The notes beneath the pieces are model-generated. The model had not been told where the DNA came from and ran no database searches. It was given only the letters and a program-made list of their open reading frames with translations. DNA of 52,950 bases from CAYJBH01 sp964368625 (lineage in GTDB: Bacteria > Bacillota > Clostridia > Oscillospirales > Ruminococcaceae): positions 1-52,950 of the forward strand of contig CAYJBH010000021.1 of assembly GCA_964368625.1 (NCBI GenBank), written 5' to 3'. The position numbers and the translations under genes were made by a program. Positions within the stretch are counted from its first letter, which is position 1; every line of letters starts with the position of its first letter. Below are positions 34,139 to 43,435 of this stretch, piece by piece.

Positions 34139-36039
34139 TTTTTAATGAAAAGATAACTGTTGATATTGGAAAAGAGCTTTATAATTCAGCACTTGAAAGG
34201 CACAGTATTTTTAGGTCGATTTCCAGACGAGCGCATCAACAATATTTAACCGGCCTTACAGGTCATGAACGCGACTCAAGTTTTGGACTTATCTACAATG
34301 CGACACGCGAGCTGGTGGACGCACAACTTAGGGTTGATATTCCGGTTCCCATGGTAAAGCCACAGATAGACACAAAACGAAACCGTAAGCGTGCGAGAGC
34401 CATTTCGGCAATGCTTAGAAGCGAAATGCAACGGCTTCCTATGGAGGCGTTAAATGATATGTTTGAGCGCGAATCACATATCTCGGGCGGAAGTGTTGCG
34501 GTGGTTGAGTACCGAATTAACAACAGCTATAATCGGGGCGAAATAACTCTTAAGCATGTTTCGGCTACTGATTTCATACCACAGCCTGATATTGATACTG
34601 TAGATGATATGGATTACTACTTCATAGTTCAGGACGTAACTAAAAGTAGTGTTATAGAGCAATATGGTGAACGGTTTAGAGGTCAACTAGAGAATGAAGG
34701 GGTTGCAGTTGAAAGCGAGGGCGAAGGAGCAAATTACGGTTCGGCTAAAAACAGCGATGAGATTGTTACTCTAATCTTAATGTTTTATAAACTTCTTGGG
34801 AGATGGGCTCACATAGCCTGGGTGGGTGATCTCGAACTTGCAAACATGGACGACTACTACGCAAGAAAGGATAACATATGTACCGATTGCGGAAGCGTTA
34901 TGACCGACGTTTGCCTATGCGGAGGAAAAAAATCGGTTCTAAACTCAAGAGATGGTAAACCGATCAACACCCCACTTACCACAGGATATCACACAATAGA
35001 GCCAAATATTCCATTACTAGATGAGCTTGGCGAACCTATTTATGAAGAGGGCGTTAACATCGATCCGGTTACCGGCAAGAGTTACACCGTTAGCTCGATA
35101 TCTACAAAGCCAAGACTAATTCCTTACTACAGCATAAAGGCTGCCCCTATTTCTATTAGGCGCAACGGAACAGTTGCAGGGCAAATTTTTGGCAGTAGCG
35201 ACTGCGAATCGATACGCTCGCTACAGGAGGGGATGAATATAGCTTCCACCAAGATTCAGGAAAAGATGATTAACTCCGGCTACATAATGACAAAGCCGGA
35301 AAGTATGAGCTTTGAACTTTCCAACGTTATGGGGCGGGTTCTTTCGGTGGAAGCTCCTGATCAGCTTGCGATGATGAAATCCATTGCATTTGAATTTAAT
35401 TCACAAGCAGATTATTTTGTTCTTGACAAATCTTACCAGTATGCAAAGGCAGTTCTTGCCGTTACCGATTCCTATCAAGGAAAGCAGGATGTAACCGCTA
35501 TGAGTGGCCGTGCAAAGGAGGCCCAGATAGCTCAAAGTGCTGGGATTCACAGGGTTTTACAATCGCTTAAAAATGACTTTTATTCCACCATCTATCGTGC
35601 AATTTTTCAGGCTATGCTTGCCTTTGATGACAGCGAGAGGATATACACCGATATAAATGGTACCGTAAATAATTCTAAACACAGCGATGATAACGAATGT
35701 GTTTTTAGAAGCATAGATTTTTTAGAGCTCGATGAGAATGGCGATCTCTTTTATGAAGATAGATTTAATTTCTCGGTTGATGAAACCGGTGTTAACCCTA
35801 ACAATCGCAGTGAGGTTTTACAGTATATAACGCAGGATTTTTCTGCCGGTTTATATGGTGATCCCCAAACGTCTGAGGCAAGATTAAACCTTTGGCGAGA
35901 AAGACAGTATCTCGATTTTCCGGGTTCTGCAAGACAGGTGGAATATTGGGAAAGGAAGATTGAGGAGGAAAAACTACAACCAGAGAAAGGAGGTGAAATA
36001 AATGGACCTACCCAAAACAGCAGGATTACAGTATCGTGA
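34135..36039 (+). CDS. Phage portal protein with embedded zinc-ribbon-like insert
   Basis: A 634-residue protein, of P22-like portal length. Placement right after the large terminase (ATGA overlap) and the RxRxRAxSAMLRSEMQ-like region near residue 85 support portal function, i.e. the DNA channel of the head. An unusual segment CTDCGSVMTDVCLCGG has four cysteines (249, 252, 260, 262) that could bind zinc. ATG 34135 overlaps the terminase stop; a TTG five codons upstream is less likely. Family call comes from context and weak motif likeness. Confidence 0.75.
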   Translation: MIFNEKITVDIGKELYNSALERHSIFRSISRRAHQQYLTGLTGHERDSSFGLIYNATRELVDAQLRVDIPVPMVKPQIDTKRNRKRARAISAMLRSEMQRLPMEALNDMFERESHISGGSVAVVEYRINNSYNRGEITLKHVSATDFIPQPDIDTVDDMDYYFIVQDVTKSSVIEQYGERFRGQLENEGVAVESEGEGANYGSAKNSDEIVTLILMFYKLLGRWAHIAWVGDLELANMDDYYARKDNICTDCGSVMTDVCLCGGKKSVLNSRDGKPINTPLTTGYHTIEPNIPLLDELGEPIYEEGVNIDPVTGKSYTVSSISTKPRLIPYYSIKAAPISIRRNGTVAGQIFGSSDCESIRSLQEGMNIASTKIQEKMINSGYIMTKPESMSFELSNVMGRVLSVEAPDQLAMMKSIAFEFNSQADYFVLDKSYQYAKAVLAVTDSYQGKQDVTAMSGRAKEAQIAQSAGIHRVLQSLKNDFYSTIYRAIFQAMLAFDDSERIYTDINGTVNNSKHSDDNECVFRSIDFLELDENGDLFYEDRFNFSVDETGVNPNNRSEVLQYITQDFSAGLYGDPQTSEARLNLWRERQYLDFPGSARQVEYWERKIEEEKLQPEKGGEINGPTQNSRITVS

Positions 36040-36373
36040 CGATGTTTGTGAGAGCTGTAACACTGCTAGTTTAAGAATAGAGCGGTCTATTATCCATTAT
36101 GAAAACGACGACAGCCCTAACCTTACTACCCAGGGTTATACCCTAGCCGTTGTTAGCTGTGTTAATCCGGGCTGTAAAGAATTTAACAAGCCAAAGTTTG
36201 GTGGCGCCGAACCAATGGGAACAGAATCTAGGGTTTTATTTTGTGATTGCGGAAACCTAATTTACGAAACAATAAATGAAGAAACCATATATAGTCCCGG
36301 AGTCGAATTAAAAGAAATAAATGGTATTGTTTACGCAAGCTGCGAGTGTTTAAAGGAACACCCTGTACCTTAA
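36002..36373 (+). CDS. Zinc-ribbon-like phage protein
   Basis: A 123-residue protein, not recognised by name. Cysteines come in pairs, CESC, CVNPGC, CDCG and CEC, suggesting two structural zinc sites. It overlaps the end of the portal gene by 38 bp and has a near-perfect ribosome binding site, AAAGGAGGTGA, inside it, so it is expected to be well translated. Location between portal and scaffold hints at a head role. Confidence 0.65.
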   Translation: MDLPKTAGLQYRDDVCESCNTASLRIERSIIHYENDDSPNLTTQGYTLAVVSCVNPGCKEFNKPKFGGAEPMGTESRVLFCDCGNLIYETINEETIYSPGVELKEINGIVYASCECLKEHPVP

Positions 36374-36492
36374 CGTGAAAACTTAACCGGAAAATACATA
36401 GGCGGGGTTTTTATCATCTGCTCTGCCTAGGTATTATATACTGCCTTATCGGCAGGTGGCATTAAAAGCCTAAAAATTAACAAGGAGAACAA

Positions 36493-37260
36493 ATGGAAAA
36501 AACAGGAATTGCAAACGAGCTTCTACTAAACGAGGAGCAGGCCTTGGAGCAGGCTGAAAACTCCGAACTGCTTACAGAGTTATTGGCAACCGATAGCGAT
36601 GCAAATAATTTTGAAAAGCAGCAGCCGCTAAGAGAAAAGGTTGAAAAAAAGGATGAGCAGAGCAAAGAGGAGCGCAGCAAATATGCTAATGCAGACAGAA
36701 AAAAAACAATAGAAAAGTTAAGAAAGCGTGAGGCTGCTATGGAAAGCTTTATCTCGAAGCTCGGTGCTAAGGGCGACAGCTTTGAAGAGCGTTTATCTAA
36801 TGCGTCGGAGCTGCTACTAAAGGCACAGCGGGAACAGATAAAGCAGGAGGTGCAACAGCAATCGGAGAGAACAGGAATTGATCCTCAAATTCTCTATAAG
36901 GCAAGACTTGCCGATGAGTTGCAACAAAAGCTGGAAAACGATAGATGGACCCGTAGAATGGTTGATGTTGCAGAGTATTGCCATGCTAAGCATCCAACAT
37001 TTTTTGCCGACCTTAACGGCGAGGACATGACGCGTATTAATCTTATGATAAGAAACGGATTTACTCCCTCTCAAATTTTTGGTGCATATGGCAAAGCTTC
37101 AAAGGCAACCGAACCAGGTATATCACATATAAAATCGGTTGCCGGGGCAAAGCAGTCTGCCGGCATGGATGTTCCTACCTCTATACTTAAAGAATATGAG
37201 CGTTATGGAATTTCACACGCCGAGGCTCTTAGCGACTATCGCAAACAGATGTTAAGGTAA
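36493..37260 (+). CDS. Scaffolding-like coiled-coil protein
   Basis: A 255-residue, very charged, Glu/Lys/Gln-rich protein predicted to be largely helical and coiled-coil (about 15-150). It lies directly ahead of the capsid gene, as head scaffolding proteins do. The C-terminal part (160-255) is more globular. No protease is fused to it. AAGGAG precedes the ATG. The call rests on composition and gene order. Confidence 0.7.
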   Translation: MEKTGIANELLLNEEQALEQAENSELLTELLATDSDANNFEKQQPLREKVEKKDEQSKEERSKYANADRKKTIEKLRKREAAMESFISKLGAKGDSFEERLSNASELLLKAQREQIKQEVQQQSERTGIDPQILYKARLADELQQKLENDRWTRRMVDVAEYCHAKHPTFFADLNGEDMTRINLMIRNGFTPSQIFGAYGKASKATEPGISHIKSVAGAKQSAGMDVPTSILKEYERYGISHAEALSDYRKQMLR

Positions 37261-37282
37261 TAAGAAGAAAAGGAGATACGTT

Positions 37283-37420
37283 ATGAAAAACTATATCGGA
37301 AAGGTTAATTCCGGCGGTGCTAAGGATGTTAGTGCACCTTACCCACAGAAAACCCAATCTAAACCGGAGGTTCAAAAGGGCAAGGATTTAAGAAGCAAAA
37401 CTGCCGCTAAATCGAAATAA
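37283..37420 (+). CDS. Small basic protein between scaffold and capsid genes
   Basis: A 45-residue gene starting MKNYIGKVNSGGAKDV and ending in Lys/Ala/Ser residues (KDLRSKTAAKSK). It has a strong AAAAGGAGAT ribosome binding site 6 bp before its ATG and lies between the scaffold gene (22 bp) and capsid gene (41 bp). It could be a decoration or scaffold-assisting peptide; there is no family match I can name. Confidence 0.65.
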   Translation: MKNYIGKVNSGGAKDVSAPYPQKTQSKPEVQKGKDLRSKTAAKSK

Positions 37421-37461
37421 ATACTAAGCACAGAAGTTATATTTAGAAAGGACTAATTATT

Positions 37462-38478
37462 ATGTCTATTATTAAAAGCAGTAGTGGATTGATGGATACC
37501 TTTATGGGAAAATCCCTCTACCCCGTTTATAAAATTATCAACGATGCCGAGGCAGATTTTGTGGAAAAATTCTCCATACTTGAACCGGTGTTTTCAATAG
37601 AGAATGCAGATGGTTTTGGTATGAAATATACAGACGAAATCGGTGTTGGCGACTTTTTGCCAACATCAGAGGGCACCAACTATGCCGCAGATGAGGTTCA
37701 GGAAGGATTTTCCAGTTTCATTGAATTCATTGAATGGACTAACTCGGTAGAGATTACAAAAACCATGATGGAGGACAATGTTACCTCTGCAATTAAGAAA
37801 AAGGCAAGAATGTATGCCCGCTCTTACTACAGAACACGAGAGAAGTTTCGAGCCATGATGTTGGGTGCGGGTAAAACCGGTTCACTCTCTATACCAAATG
37901 CCGCCGGAACTAACATATCTATTAATGCAAATTCTGCTGACGGAGTACCGCTATTTTCTACATCGCATCCATCGAAGCTTGATTCCAAAAAACTTCAATC
38001 TAATAAGTTTGCAGATACATTTTCTGAGGATGTTTTGAGCGAGATGGCCACCCGTATGGAAAATTTTGTAGACGATAAAGGCGACATATCCGGCGTTGCA
38101 CCAAACACCATTATTATTCCTAATGTTTCTACCTTGAAGAAAAATATTTTTAAGGTTATTGGTGCCGATAAGGATCCGGAAAGCCCTAACAATGGTTTTA
38201 ACTATCTTTTTGGAACATGGAGAGTTCTATGTACCCCGATGCTAAACGGATATCTAGACAACACCGAATTTATTCTTGCCGATCTAGACTTTAACGAGAT
38301 GGCCGGCGGCGCTATCTGGGGTGACAGAATCACTCTTGAAACCAGCACATCGATAACCCCTAAAACACATAATCTCGATATTGCCGGTCGTAGCAGATTT
38401 TCTGCAATGTTTCATAACTTTAGGGCTTTTGCTATTGGTGGCAGCACTGGCGGAACTGCACTTTCAAGCAGTTCATAA
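37462..38478 (+). CDS. Major capsid protein
   Basis: A 338-residue head protein, probably of the HK97 fold. The segment DGVPLFSTSHPSK is a signature of phage major capsid (gpT-like) proteins. It follows the scaffold gene and precedes connector genes, the canonical order. AGAAAGGA precedes the ATG. It ends in a Ser-rich tail. A perfect 12-bp hairpin lies 40 bp after the stop (38518-38551), possibly to raise the capsid mRNA level. Confidence 0.88.
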   Translation: MSIIKSSSGLMDTFMGKSLYPVYKIINDAEADFVEKFSILEPVFSIENADGFGMKYTDEIGVGDFLPTSEGTNYAADEVQEGFSSFIEFIEWTNSVEITKTMMEDNVTSAIKKKARMYARSYYRTREKFRAMMLGAGKTGSLSIPNAAGTNISINANSADGVPLFSTSHPSKLDSKKLQSNKFADTFSEDVLSEMATRMENFVDDKGDISGVAPNTIIIPNVSTLKKNIFKVIGADKDPESPNNGFNYLFGTWRVLCTPMLNGYLDNTEFILADLDFNEMAGGAIWGDRITLETSTSITPKTHNLDIAGRSRFSAMFHNFRAFAIGGSTGGTALSSSS

Positions 38479-38517
38479 GCCGCTAAAGATAAAACGGCTA
38501 GCACCTAGCCTATTCAA

Positions 38518-38551
38518 TTTAGGGTCGCAGTTAATATGTTGCGACCCTAAA
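38518..38551 (+). terminator. Strong hairpin after the capsid gene (no T-run)
   Basis: TTTAGGGTCGCA (38518-38529) pairs perfectly with TGCGACCCTAAA (38540-38551) around a 10-base loop. No T-run follows, so it may stabilise or process the capsid mRNA, or be a weak attenuator, rather than stop transcription. Confidence 0.6.
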
Positions 38552-38616
38552 CAAAATATGCAACTAACCAGATATTTGTGCTCTTTTATAGGCACACCAA
38601 ACATAAAGGATATTTT

Positions 38617-39525
38617 ATGATAACACTTGAAAAGCTAAAAAAAGATCTATTTTCATATGTTGATGCCGAGGAGGACAGCGATAAAAAGGAATATTTTTAT
38701 ACATCGGCCAACAAGGCCTTAGATTATATTCATTCTAACTTCCCTGAAAGATACGCCGAAAAGTATGTTATTGAGGCAGGACGTTTAGAAAACATAATAG
38801 CCTCTCACGGCGATGGCGAACTTTTAGTAGCTGCCGGTAGTGTTTCATCTATCGAAGCAGATGCAAAATCCTATTATCTAGAGGTATCCGGGGTTGGTAA
38901 CTTTAGGGTTACTACAGGAAATACAGAAACAATATACTCATTTGATTGCAAGGAGTACACCCCATACAGAGGTTTTTTGCAGGGCAAAAGTAAAATTGAG
39001 TTCTTTGGCGATTACAGGTTCTTTGTTCGCGGCCTAGCCATGTATAACGAGCTTTTGTCTGATAGAGAAGATGATATTCCGGAATATTCGGCTTCGCTGG
39101 AATATGATATGAGCGAGCTAACAAAAACAATAGACGAAAATGGAAATACAAATTACCCCTTTTGTTCCTTTCTGGAATCAATGTTTCAGGAATCCGGTAA
39201 TGATGGCGAATGGTTGCCGCTAACCGAATATGAAATTATTCCTAACAAGCAGGGGCATTTAATTAGATTGCAAAATACCGACACACAAAAGATAATTTAC
39301 TATAAGCGTCATTTTAAAGAGATAACCGAAAGTACTGTTGAGCCTGATATTGCACCGGACCTATACTATGCATTTCTAGAACAGTTTTATGCAGAATATC
39401 TCATAGACGAAAACGAAATATCGGTTGACCGCGCCGGATTTAACTATCGAACCAAGGTAGCATTAAAACAGACGGGCAAAAGCGCCGAAAATCCGATACA
39501 GCAGTTTGTTAACGAAAGGTTTTGA
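38617..39525 (+). CDS. Head-tail connector or adaptor-like phage protein
   Basis: A 302-residue acidic protein with no motif I can name. It begins MITLEKLKKDLFSYVDAEEDSDKKEYFYTSANKALDYI, a helical start like phage adaptor proteins (shown here in part only), and has a central beta-rich part. It lies between the capsid and nozzle genes, as adaptor genes do in podovirus-like modules. ATG 38617 has AAAGGA 7 bp upstream; an earlier in-frame start at 38578 lacks one. Confidence 0.55.
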   Translation: MITLEKLKKDLFSYVDAEEDSDKKEYFYTSANKALDYIHSNFPERYAEKYVIEAGRLENIIASHGDGELLVAAGSVSSIEADAKSYYLEVSGVGNFRVTTGNTETIYSFDCKEYTPYRGFLQGKSKIEFFGDYRFFVRGLAMYNELLSDREDDIPEYSASLEYDMSELTKTIDENGNTNYPFCSFLESMFQESGNDGEWLPLTEYEIIPNKQGHLIRLQNTDTQKIIYYKRHFKEITESTVEPDIAPDLYYAFLEQFYAEYLIDENEISVDRAGFNYRTKVALKQTGKSAENPIQQFVNERF

Positions 39526-39544
39526 TGGAAAGGAACGGTAATAT

Positions 39545-41491
39545 ATGCCAATATTTCCCAGTGAAAAAGTGCCGGAATCTAAACCTCCTAAGGTTTCGAT
39601 TACTCGATATAATGATTGGCGTGGTGTAGACTATGTTCACGACGCTTACAGTTGCAGCGAGAGTAGATGTCCCGAACTTTTAAACATGATTTCCTATACT
39701 AGGGGCACTTTAGAGGGACGAAAAGGATATGAGGTTGTTAAGAGCTTTGATAATGAAATTTATGCCTTTGCTATGGGCTCGCTTGGCAACAACTCCGTCT
39801 CTTTTGTTCATGAAGGCAGCAACCTCTGGCTGGCTGAAGATTCTAACTATACACTTATTTATGAGTTGATGCCGCAACATAAAACTACGATATTCTTCTC
39901 TCAGTATCAGGAAAAATTTTTAATCGCTCCGCAAGAAGAGGTTAAGCTTAGAACCATAGGACTTATCCTAGGTGGAGGAGTTTTTCTTTATATCGATAAA
40001 GTAGACGGTGAAATTACTGTTGGGAATGTTGCTGATATCGCCTATAAGCCTGTAGTAACCATTGCAGCATCTCATACCGGCGGCGGAACCGTTTTAGAAT
40101 CGGTTAACCTTATATCGCCCGGTCGAATACACAAGGCCTATGGTGACGGAGGTAACAAAACATTTCAGCTACCATCCAAAAATCTTGATTCAACAGCTGT
40201 TGAGATTATCGAGATTTTGGCTGATGGTGAACAAACATATACCGAGGGAATTGCCGGCAATTTAGGATTTACGGTTGATAGATCCACCGGGAAAATTACA
40301 TTCAACTCAGCACCACCAAATCCACCGATAGACGGAACCGACAATCTTTTTATAACCTACTATAAAACGGTTGAAGGCAATATGGAAAAAATTGTTAACT
40401 GTAACACGGTGGAGGAATTTGGAGTTGGCGGAGCTCTTAGATGCTTTGTTACCCGAAACGCCGAATATCGCTCATACGATTGGTGGAGCGAGCCACACCA
40501 GCCTAACTACTTCCCGGATCTTAATTATGGTATATCCGGAAACGACAATACTGCAATTGTTGGTTATTTAAAGTATCTTAGTTATCTTGTAATTCTTAAG
40601 GAGCAGAACGAACAGGATATTACGGTGTATATCAGAACTGGAACCGTTACCGACGAAAAAACATATTTTTCAACCTCTATCGGCATGGTTGGCGTTGGCG
40701 CAGCTTCGCCATATTGCTTTACGAGCGTTTTAGATGAGCCGGTGTTTTTATCAGGAACCGGAATTTATGCTATTGTTTCTGATGCAATAAGCCAACAGGC
40801 CACCCTGCAAAACCGTTCCTATTGGTTAGACCCTAAACTTACAAATGAGCCCGACTTGTTTAAGGCTATTGCTGTTGCCTGGGGTGGTTTTTATCTGCTA
40901 TCGGTTAACGGCAACACCTACGTTTTAGATATGCGGCGCGGCGAGGTTATCGACCTGCAAAAGCAGGGTGTGTATGATGGATATTTTTGGCAAGGATTTA
41001 CCCCCACCTGCTTTCTTAATCATGGAAACAATTTATACTTTGGCAATGCATCGGGTGAGCTTTGTCGCTTTAGAGATAGCGGAACGATGGACGATTATCT
41101 TGATGCAGACAGGGCGATTCAATACATTGTTAAAACTAAGCAGGATGATGATGGGTCAGGCTCATATCGCAAAAGCCTTAGCAAGAAGGGACAATCCATT
41201 GCTCTAAAACCTTTCTCGGTTAGCACGGTTAATGTGAACATTAACACCGACGAGGGGCGGTTGTTTTCAGTTAATGATATTGTATTAACTGCTTCTCGGC
41301 TATGGTTTGGGTATCTTAACTTCGGGCGAGTTGATTTTAATTCCAGCACCGCAACACGGCCGCAAAGGTTAAATGTTAGGGTGAAAAAGTATCGTAGCTT
41401 ACAGTTTGAACTTAGCAGTTACTCAAAAAGAAATACATTTGCATTGGTTCAGATAGAAAAGAGTTTTTATTTAACGGGGAAATCAGTATGA
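39545..41491 (+). CDS. Putative tail-nozzle (beta-propeller type) protein
   Basis: A 648-residue protein, mostly predicted beta strands. The start, TRYNDWRGVDYVHD, then ESRCPELLNMI and LEGRKGYEVV, resembles that of tail-hub proteins in podovirus-like Firmicute prophages (T7 gp12/P22 gp10-like role), where a series of beta blades forms the short tail nozzle. No tape measure is present, so a short tail is expected. It overlaps the next gene by ATGA. Assignment is by context and local likeness. Confidence 0.6.
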   Translation: MPIFPSEKVPESKPPKVSITRYNDWRGVDYVHDAYSCSESRCPELLNMISYTRGTLEGRKGYEVVKSFDNEIYAFAMGSLGNNSVSFVHEGSNLWLAEDSNYTLIYELMPQHKTTIFFSQYQEKFLIAPQEEVKLRTIGLILGGGVFLYIDKVDGEITVGNVADIAYKPVVTIAASHTGGGTVLESVNLISPGRIHKAYGDGGNKTFQLPSKNLDSTAVEIIEILADGEQTYTEGIAGNLGFTVDRSTGKITFNSAPPNPPIDGTDNLFITYYKTVEGNMEKIVNCNTVEEFGVGGALRCFVTRNAEYRSYDWWSEPHQPNYFPDLNYGISGNDNTAIVGYLKYLSYLVILKEQNEQDITVYIRTGTVTDEKTYFSTSIGMVGVGAASPYCFTSVLDEPVFLSGTGIYAIVSDAISQQATLQNRSYWLDPKLTNEPDLFKAIAVAWGGFYLLSVNGNTYVLDMRRGEVIDLQKQGVYDGYFWQGFTPTCFLNHGNNLYFGNASGELCRFRDSGTMDDYLDADRAIQYIVKTKQDDDGSGSYRKSLSKKGQSIALKPFSVSTVNVNINTDEGRLFSVNDIVLTASRLWFGYLNFGRVDFNSSTATRPQRLNVRVKKYRSLQFELSSYSKRNTFALVQIEKSFYLTGKSV

Positions 41492-42960
41492 GTATTTACA
41501 CAATTACGCCGGAGGAAATTTCGGCAAACAGCGTTAAAAATGCACCGGACATTTTGGAGGGTTCGCCCGAGGATAACAAAGGGGTTTTTGATAAGCTTCC
41601 GGAACTTATTGCAGCGAGACATAACAACCTTGGTAATTCTCTTGTAGACCACGAGCAAAGAACGGACAATCCTCACGATGTTACCGCAAAAATAATCGGT
41701 GCTCTTTCGGCCGACGATTTAAAACCCGGCAGCAACATAGTTATAACAAAGAATGCCGACGGGAGTGTTACCATAACATCTACCGGAGGTGGCGGAGGTG
41801 GCGGTGGCGACATGTATCGCAGCATATACGACGATAATTCCGACGGCATTGTTAATGCAGCCGACCACGCAACAACCGCAGATGAGGCAACAACCTCGGC
41901 CACTGCAACAACAGCAAGCACGGCCACAAACTCAACCTTTGCAAATATTTCAAATTTTAGCTCCGGCGGAGCATTAATGTTTGTTCACCAGGACAACAGG
42001 CTATTTATTGAAGACGGAATAACCCCGGGGGCTCCACCAATTACAACCGGACGGTTTAGGGCTCTTACAGCGGCAAACCTCTCCTCCTTTTTGGTAACTG
42101 CCTCGGAGAGCGAAAAAAGCTATGCTGTTGTTAATAATGATGAAAGCGACATTGAGTTGGTTATAGGCAGATGGTATAACTTTATTTTAGATAATTCGCT
42201 TAACACGATAAATTTTAGCCAGGGCGGTGCCGCCCAAAACTACAACGTGGTTGGAGGCACCTCACAACCTACAAATCCAAAAGAAAACACTATTTGGCTT
42301 AACACGAGCGATGCCATTACTGATTACTCAATTGAAAGAGAAAACGGTTTTGATGGTCCTGAAACTGGTGATGTTTGGATAGGCAGTTCTGGTGAAGTTA
42401 AATTAAGTGTTGACAAGAAAAGACGCATTGAAGTGTTTTTAGGCAAAGCTGTTCAATATGTAAACAATGCTTGGAAATCTTTGGAAGCTTCTATATTCCA
42501 AAATAATGCATGGATAGTATTTAGTACAGCAATCTTGTCATTATTAGATACTCAATCAGAATACGACAAATGGACGACCGAGAAAGCATCTGGCGGCGGA
42601 ACTGTTCAAGGTTCGTATGATGCGACAAACAAAACTGCTCTTTGTAGAGTTATTTACGGAAATAATGAACTTACTATTGGACGGTTTTTTTATCCTGCCG
42701 TAAACGGAGCACAGTTTAACAAACTTCATATTGAGTATTTATACCCTAAAGTTATAGCCGCAGACCTCTCATTTAGAATAGGCAGTACGGAAGGGGCACA
42801 AGACATTTATGTACTACAACCCACGACCGGCTCAAGCTCATATCGCACAATAGATGTTGATTTAACTGAGGTAACAAGCGATGTACATGTAACTGTAGTG
42901 TTCTGGACTAATGCCGGAACATGGAACGAAATCACTTTACGTAACATTTATTTTGAATAA
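41488..42960 (+). CDS. Phage tail fibre-like protein
   Basis: A 490-residue protein with modular fibre architecture. An N-terminal attachment region contains NPHDVTAKIIGALSADDL (about 60-75), a glycine stretch follows (GGGGGGGG, near residue 101), then an Ala/Thr-rich low-complexity stretch (about 128-152) and a larger beta-rich C-terminal part (about 270-490) with a VVGGTSQPTNPKENTIWLNT-like fibre motif. The start overlaps the previous stop (ATGA). The C-terminal third probably binds the host surface. Confidence 0.72.
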   Translation: MSIYTITPEEISANSVKNAPDILEGSPEDNKGVFDKLPELIAARHNNLGNSLVDHEQRTDNPHDVTAKIIGALSADDLKPGSNIVITKNADGSVTITSTGGGGGGGGDMYRSIYDDNSDGIVNAADHATTADEATTSATATTASTATNSTFANISNFSSGGALMFVHQDNRLFIEDGITPGAPPITTGRFRALTAANLSSFLVTASESEKSYAVVNNDESDIELVIGRWYNFILDNSLNTINFSQGGAAQNYNVVGGTSQPTNPKENTIWLNTSDAITDYSIERENGFDGPETGDVWIGSSGEVKLSVDKKRRIEVFLGKAVQYVNNAWKSLEASIFQNNAWIVFSTAILSLLDTQSEYDKWTTEKASGGGTVQGSYDATNKTALCRVIYGNNELTIGRFFYPAVNGAQFNKLHIEYLYPKVIAADLSFRIGSTEGAQDIYVLQPTTGSSSYRTIDVDLTEVTSDVHVTVVFWTNAGTWNEITLRNIYFE

Positions 42961-42971
42961 GGAGAAACAAG

Positions 42972-43154
42972 ATGGGACAGCGAATCATTCAGGGCATAAG
43001 CGCCAACAGCGATATAGTAACGATAGGTGCTGACACGGCAGCCGATTTACCGGCGGTTGGAACAGCCTATCCAATGGGTAGTCTTTGCTATATAATCGAT
43101 ACCGGCAAGGTTTACATGTTAAACAGCTTAAAGGAGTGGAAATTGCAACCATGA
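42972..43154 (+). CDS. Small phage protein of unknown function
   Basis: A 60-residue protein with a short beta-rich sequence containing SLCYIIDTGKVYMLNSLKEWKL, a pattern common in small phage proteins that follow fibre genes. GGAGAAACAAG precedes its ATG. It is coupled to the next gene by an ATGA overlap (43151). Confidence 0.6.
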   Translation: MGQRIIQGISANSDIVTIGADTAADLPAVGTAYPMGSLCYIIDTGKVYMLNSLKEWKLQP

Positions 43155-43432
43155 TAAAGGACGCGATTTTAAACAGCTTAAGGGAAGGCTGTCCGGTTTT
43201 CCCTAACGGGTTAACAAAGGCATTGATGCAGAATACCGGCAGCGATATTCCATACGAAAAAGCGGAATTTACTACAAGGGTAGAGGATGGAAATCTGGTG
43301 GTTAGTTACTCTAACGCAGACAATTACCCGCCATTCAAAATCGTTGACGGTAACCTAGTGGCAACATTTGAAGATGATAGGCCTATGAGGCTTTATATTG
43401 ATGGTGAAGGAAACTTAAGGGAGGTTTTATAA
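43151..43432 (+). CDS. Small phage protein of unknown function
   Basis: A 93-residue protein; the ATG at 43151 overlaps the preceding stop codon. Two strand-rich segments, NLVVSYSNADNYPPFKIV and NLVATFEDDRPMRLYIDGEG, look like an internal duplication. A tail role is only inferred from position between the fibre and SGNH genes. Confidence 0.58.
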   Translation: MIKDAILNSLREGCPVFPNGLTKALMQNTGSDIPYEKAEFTTRVEDGNLVVSYSNADNYPPFKIVDGNLVATFEDDRPMRLYIDGEGNLREVL

Positions 43433-43435
43433 AAA

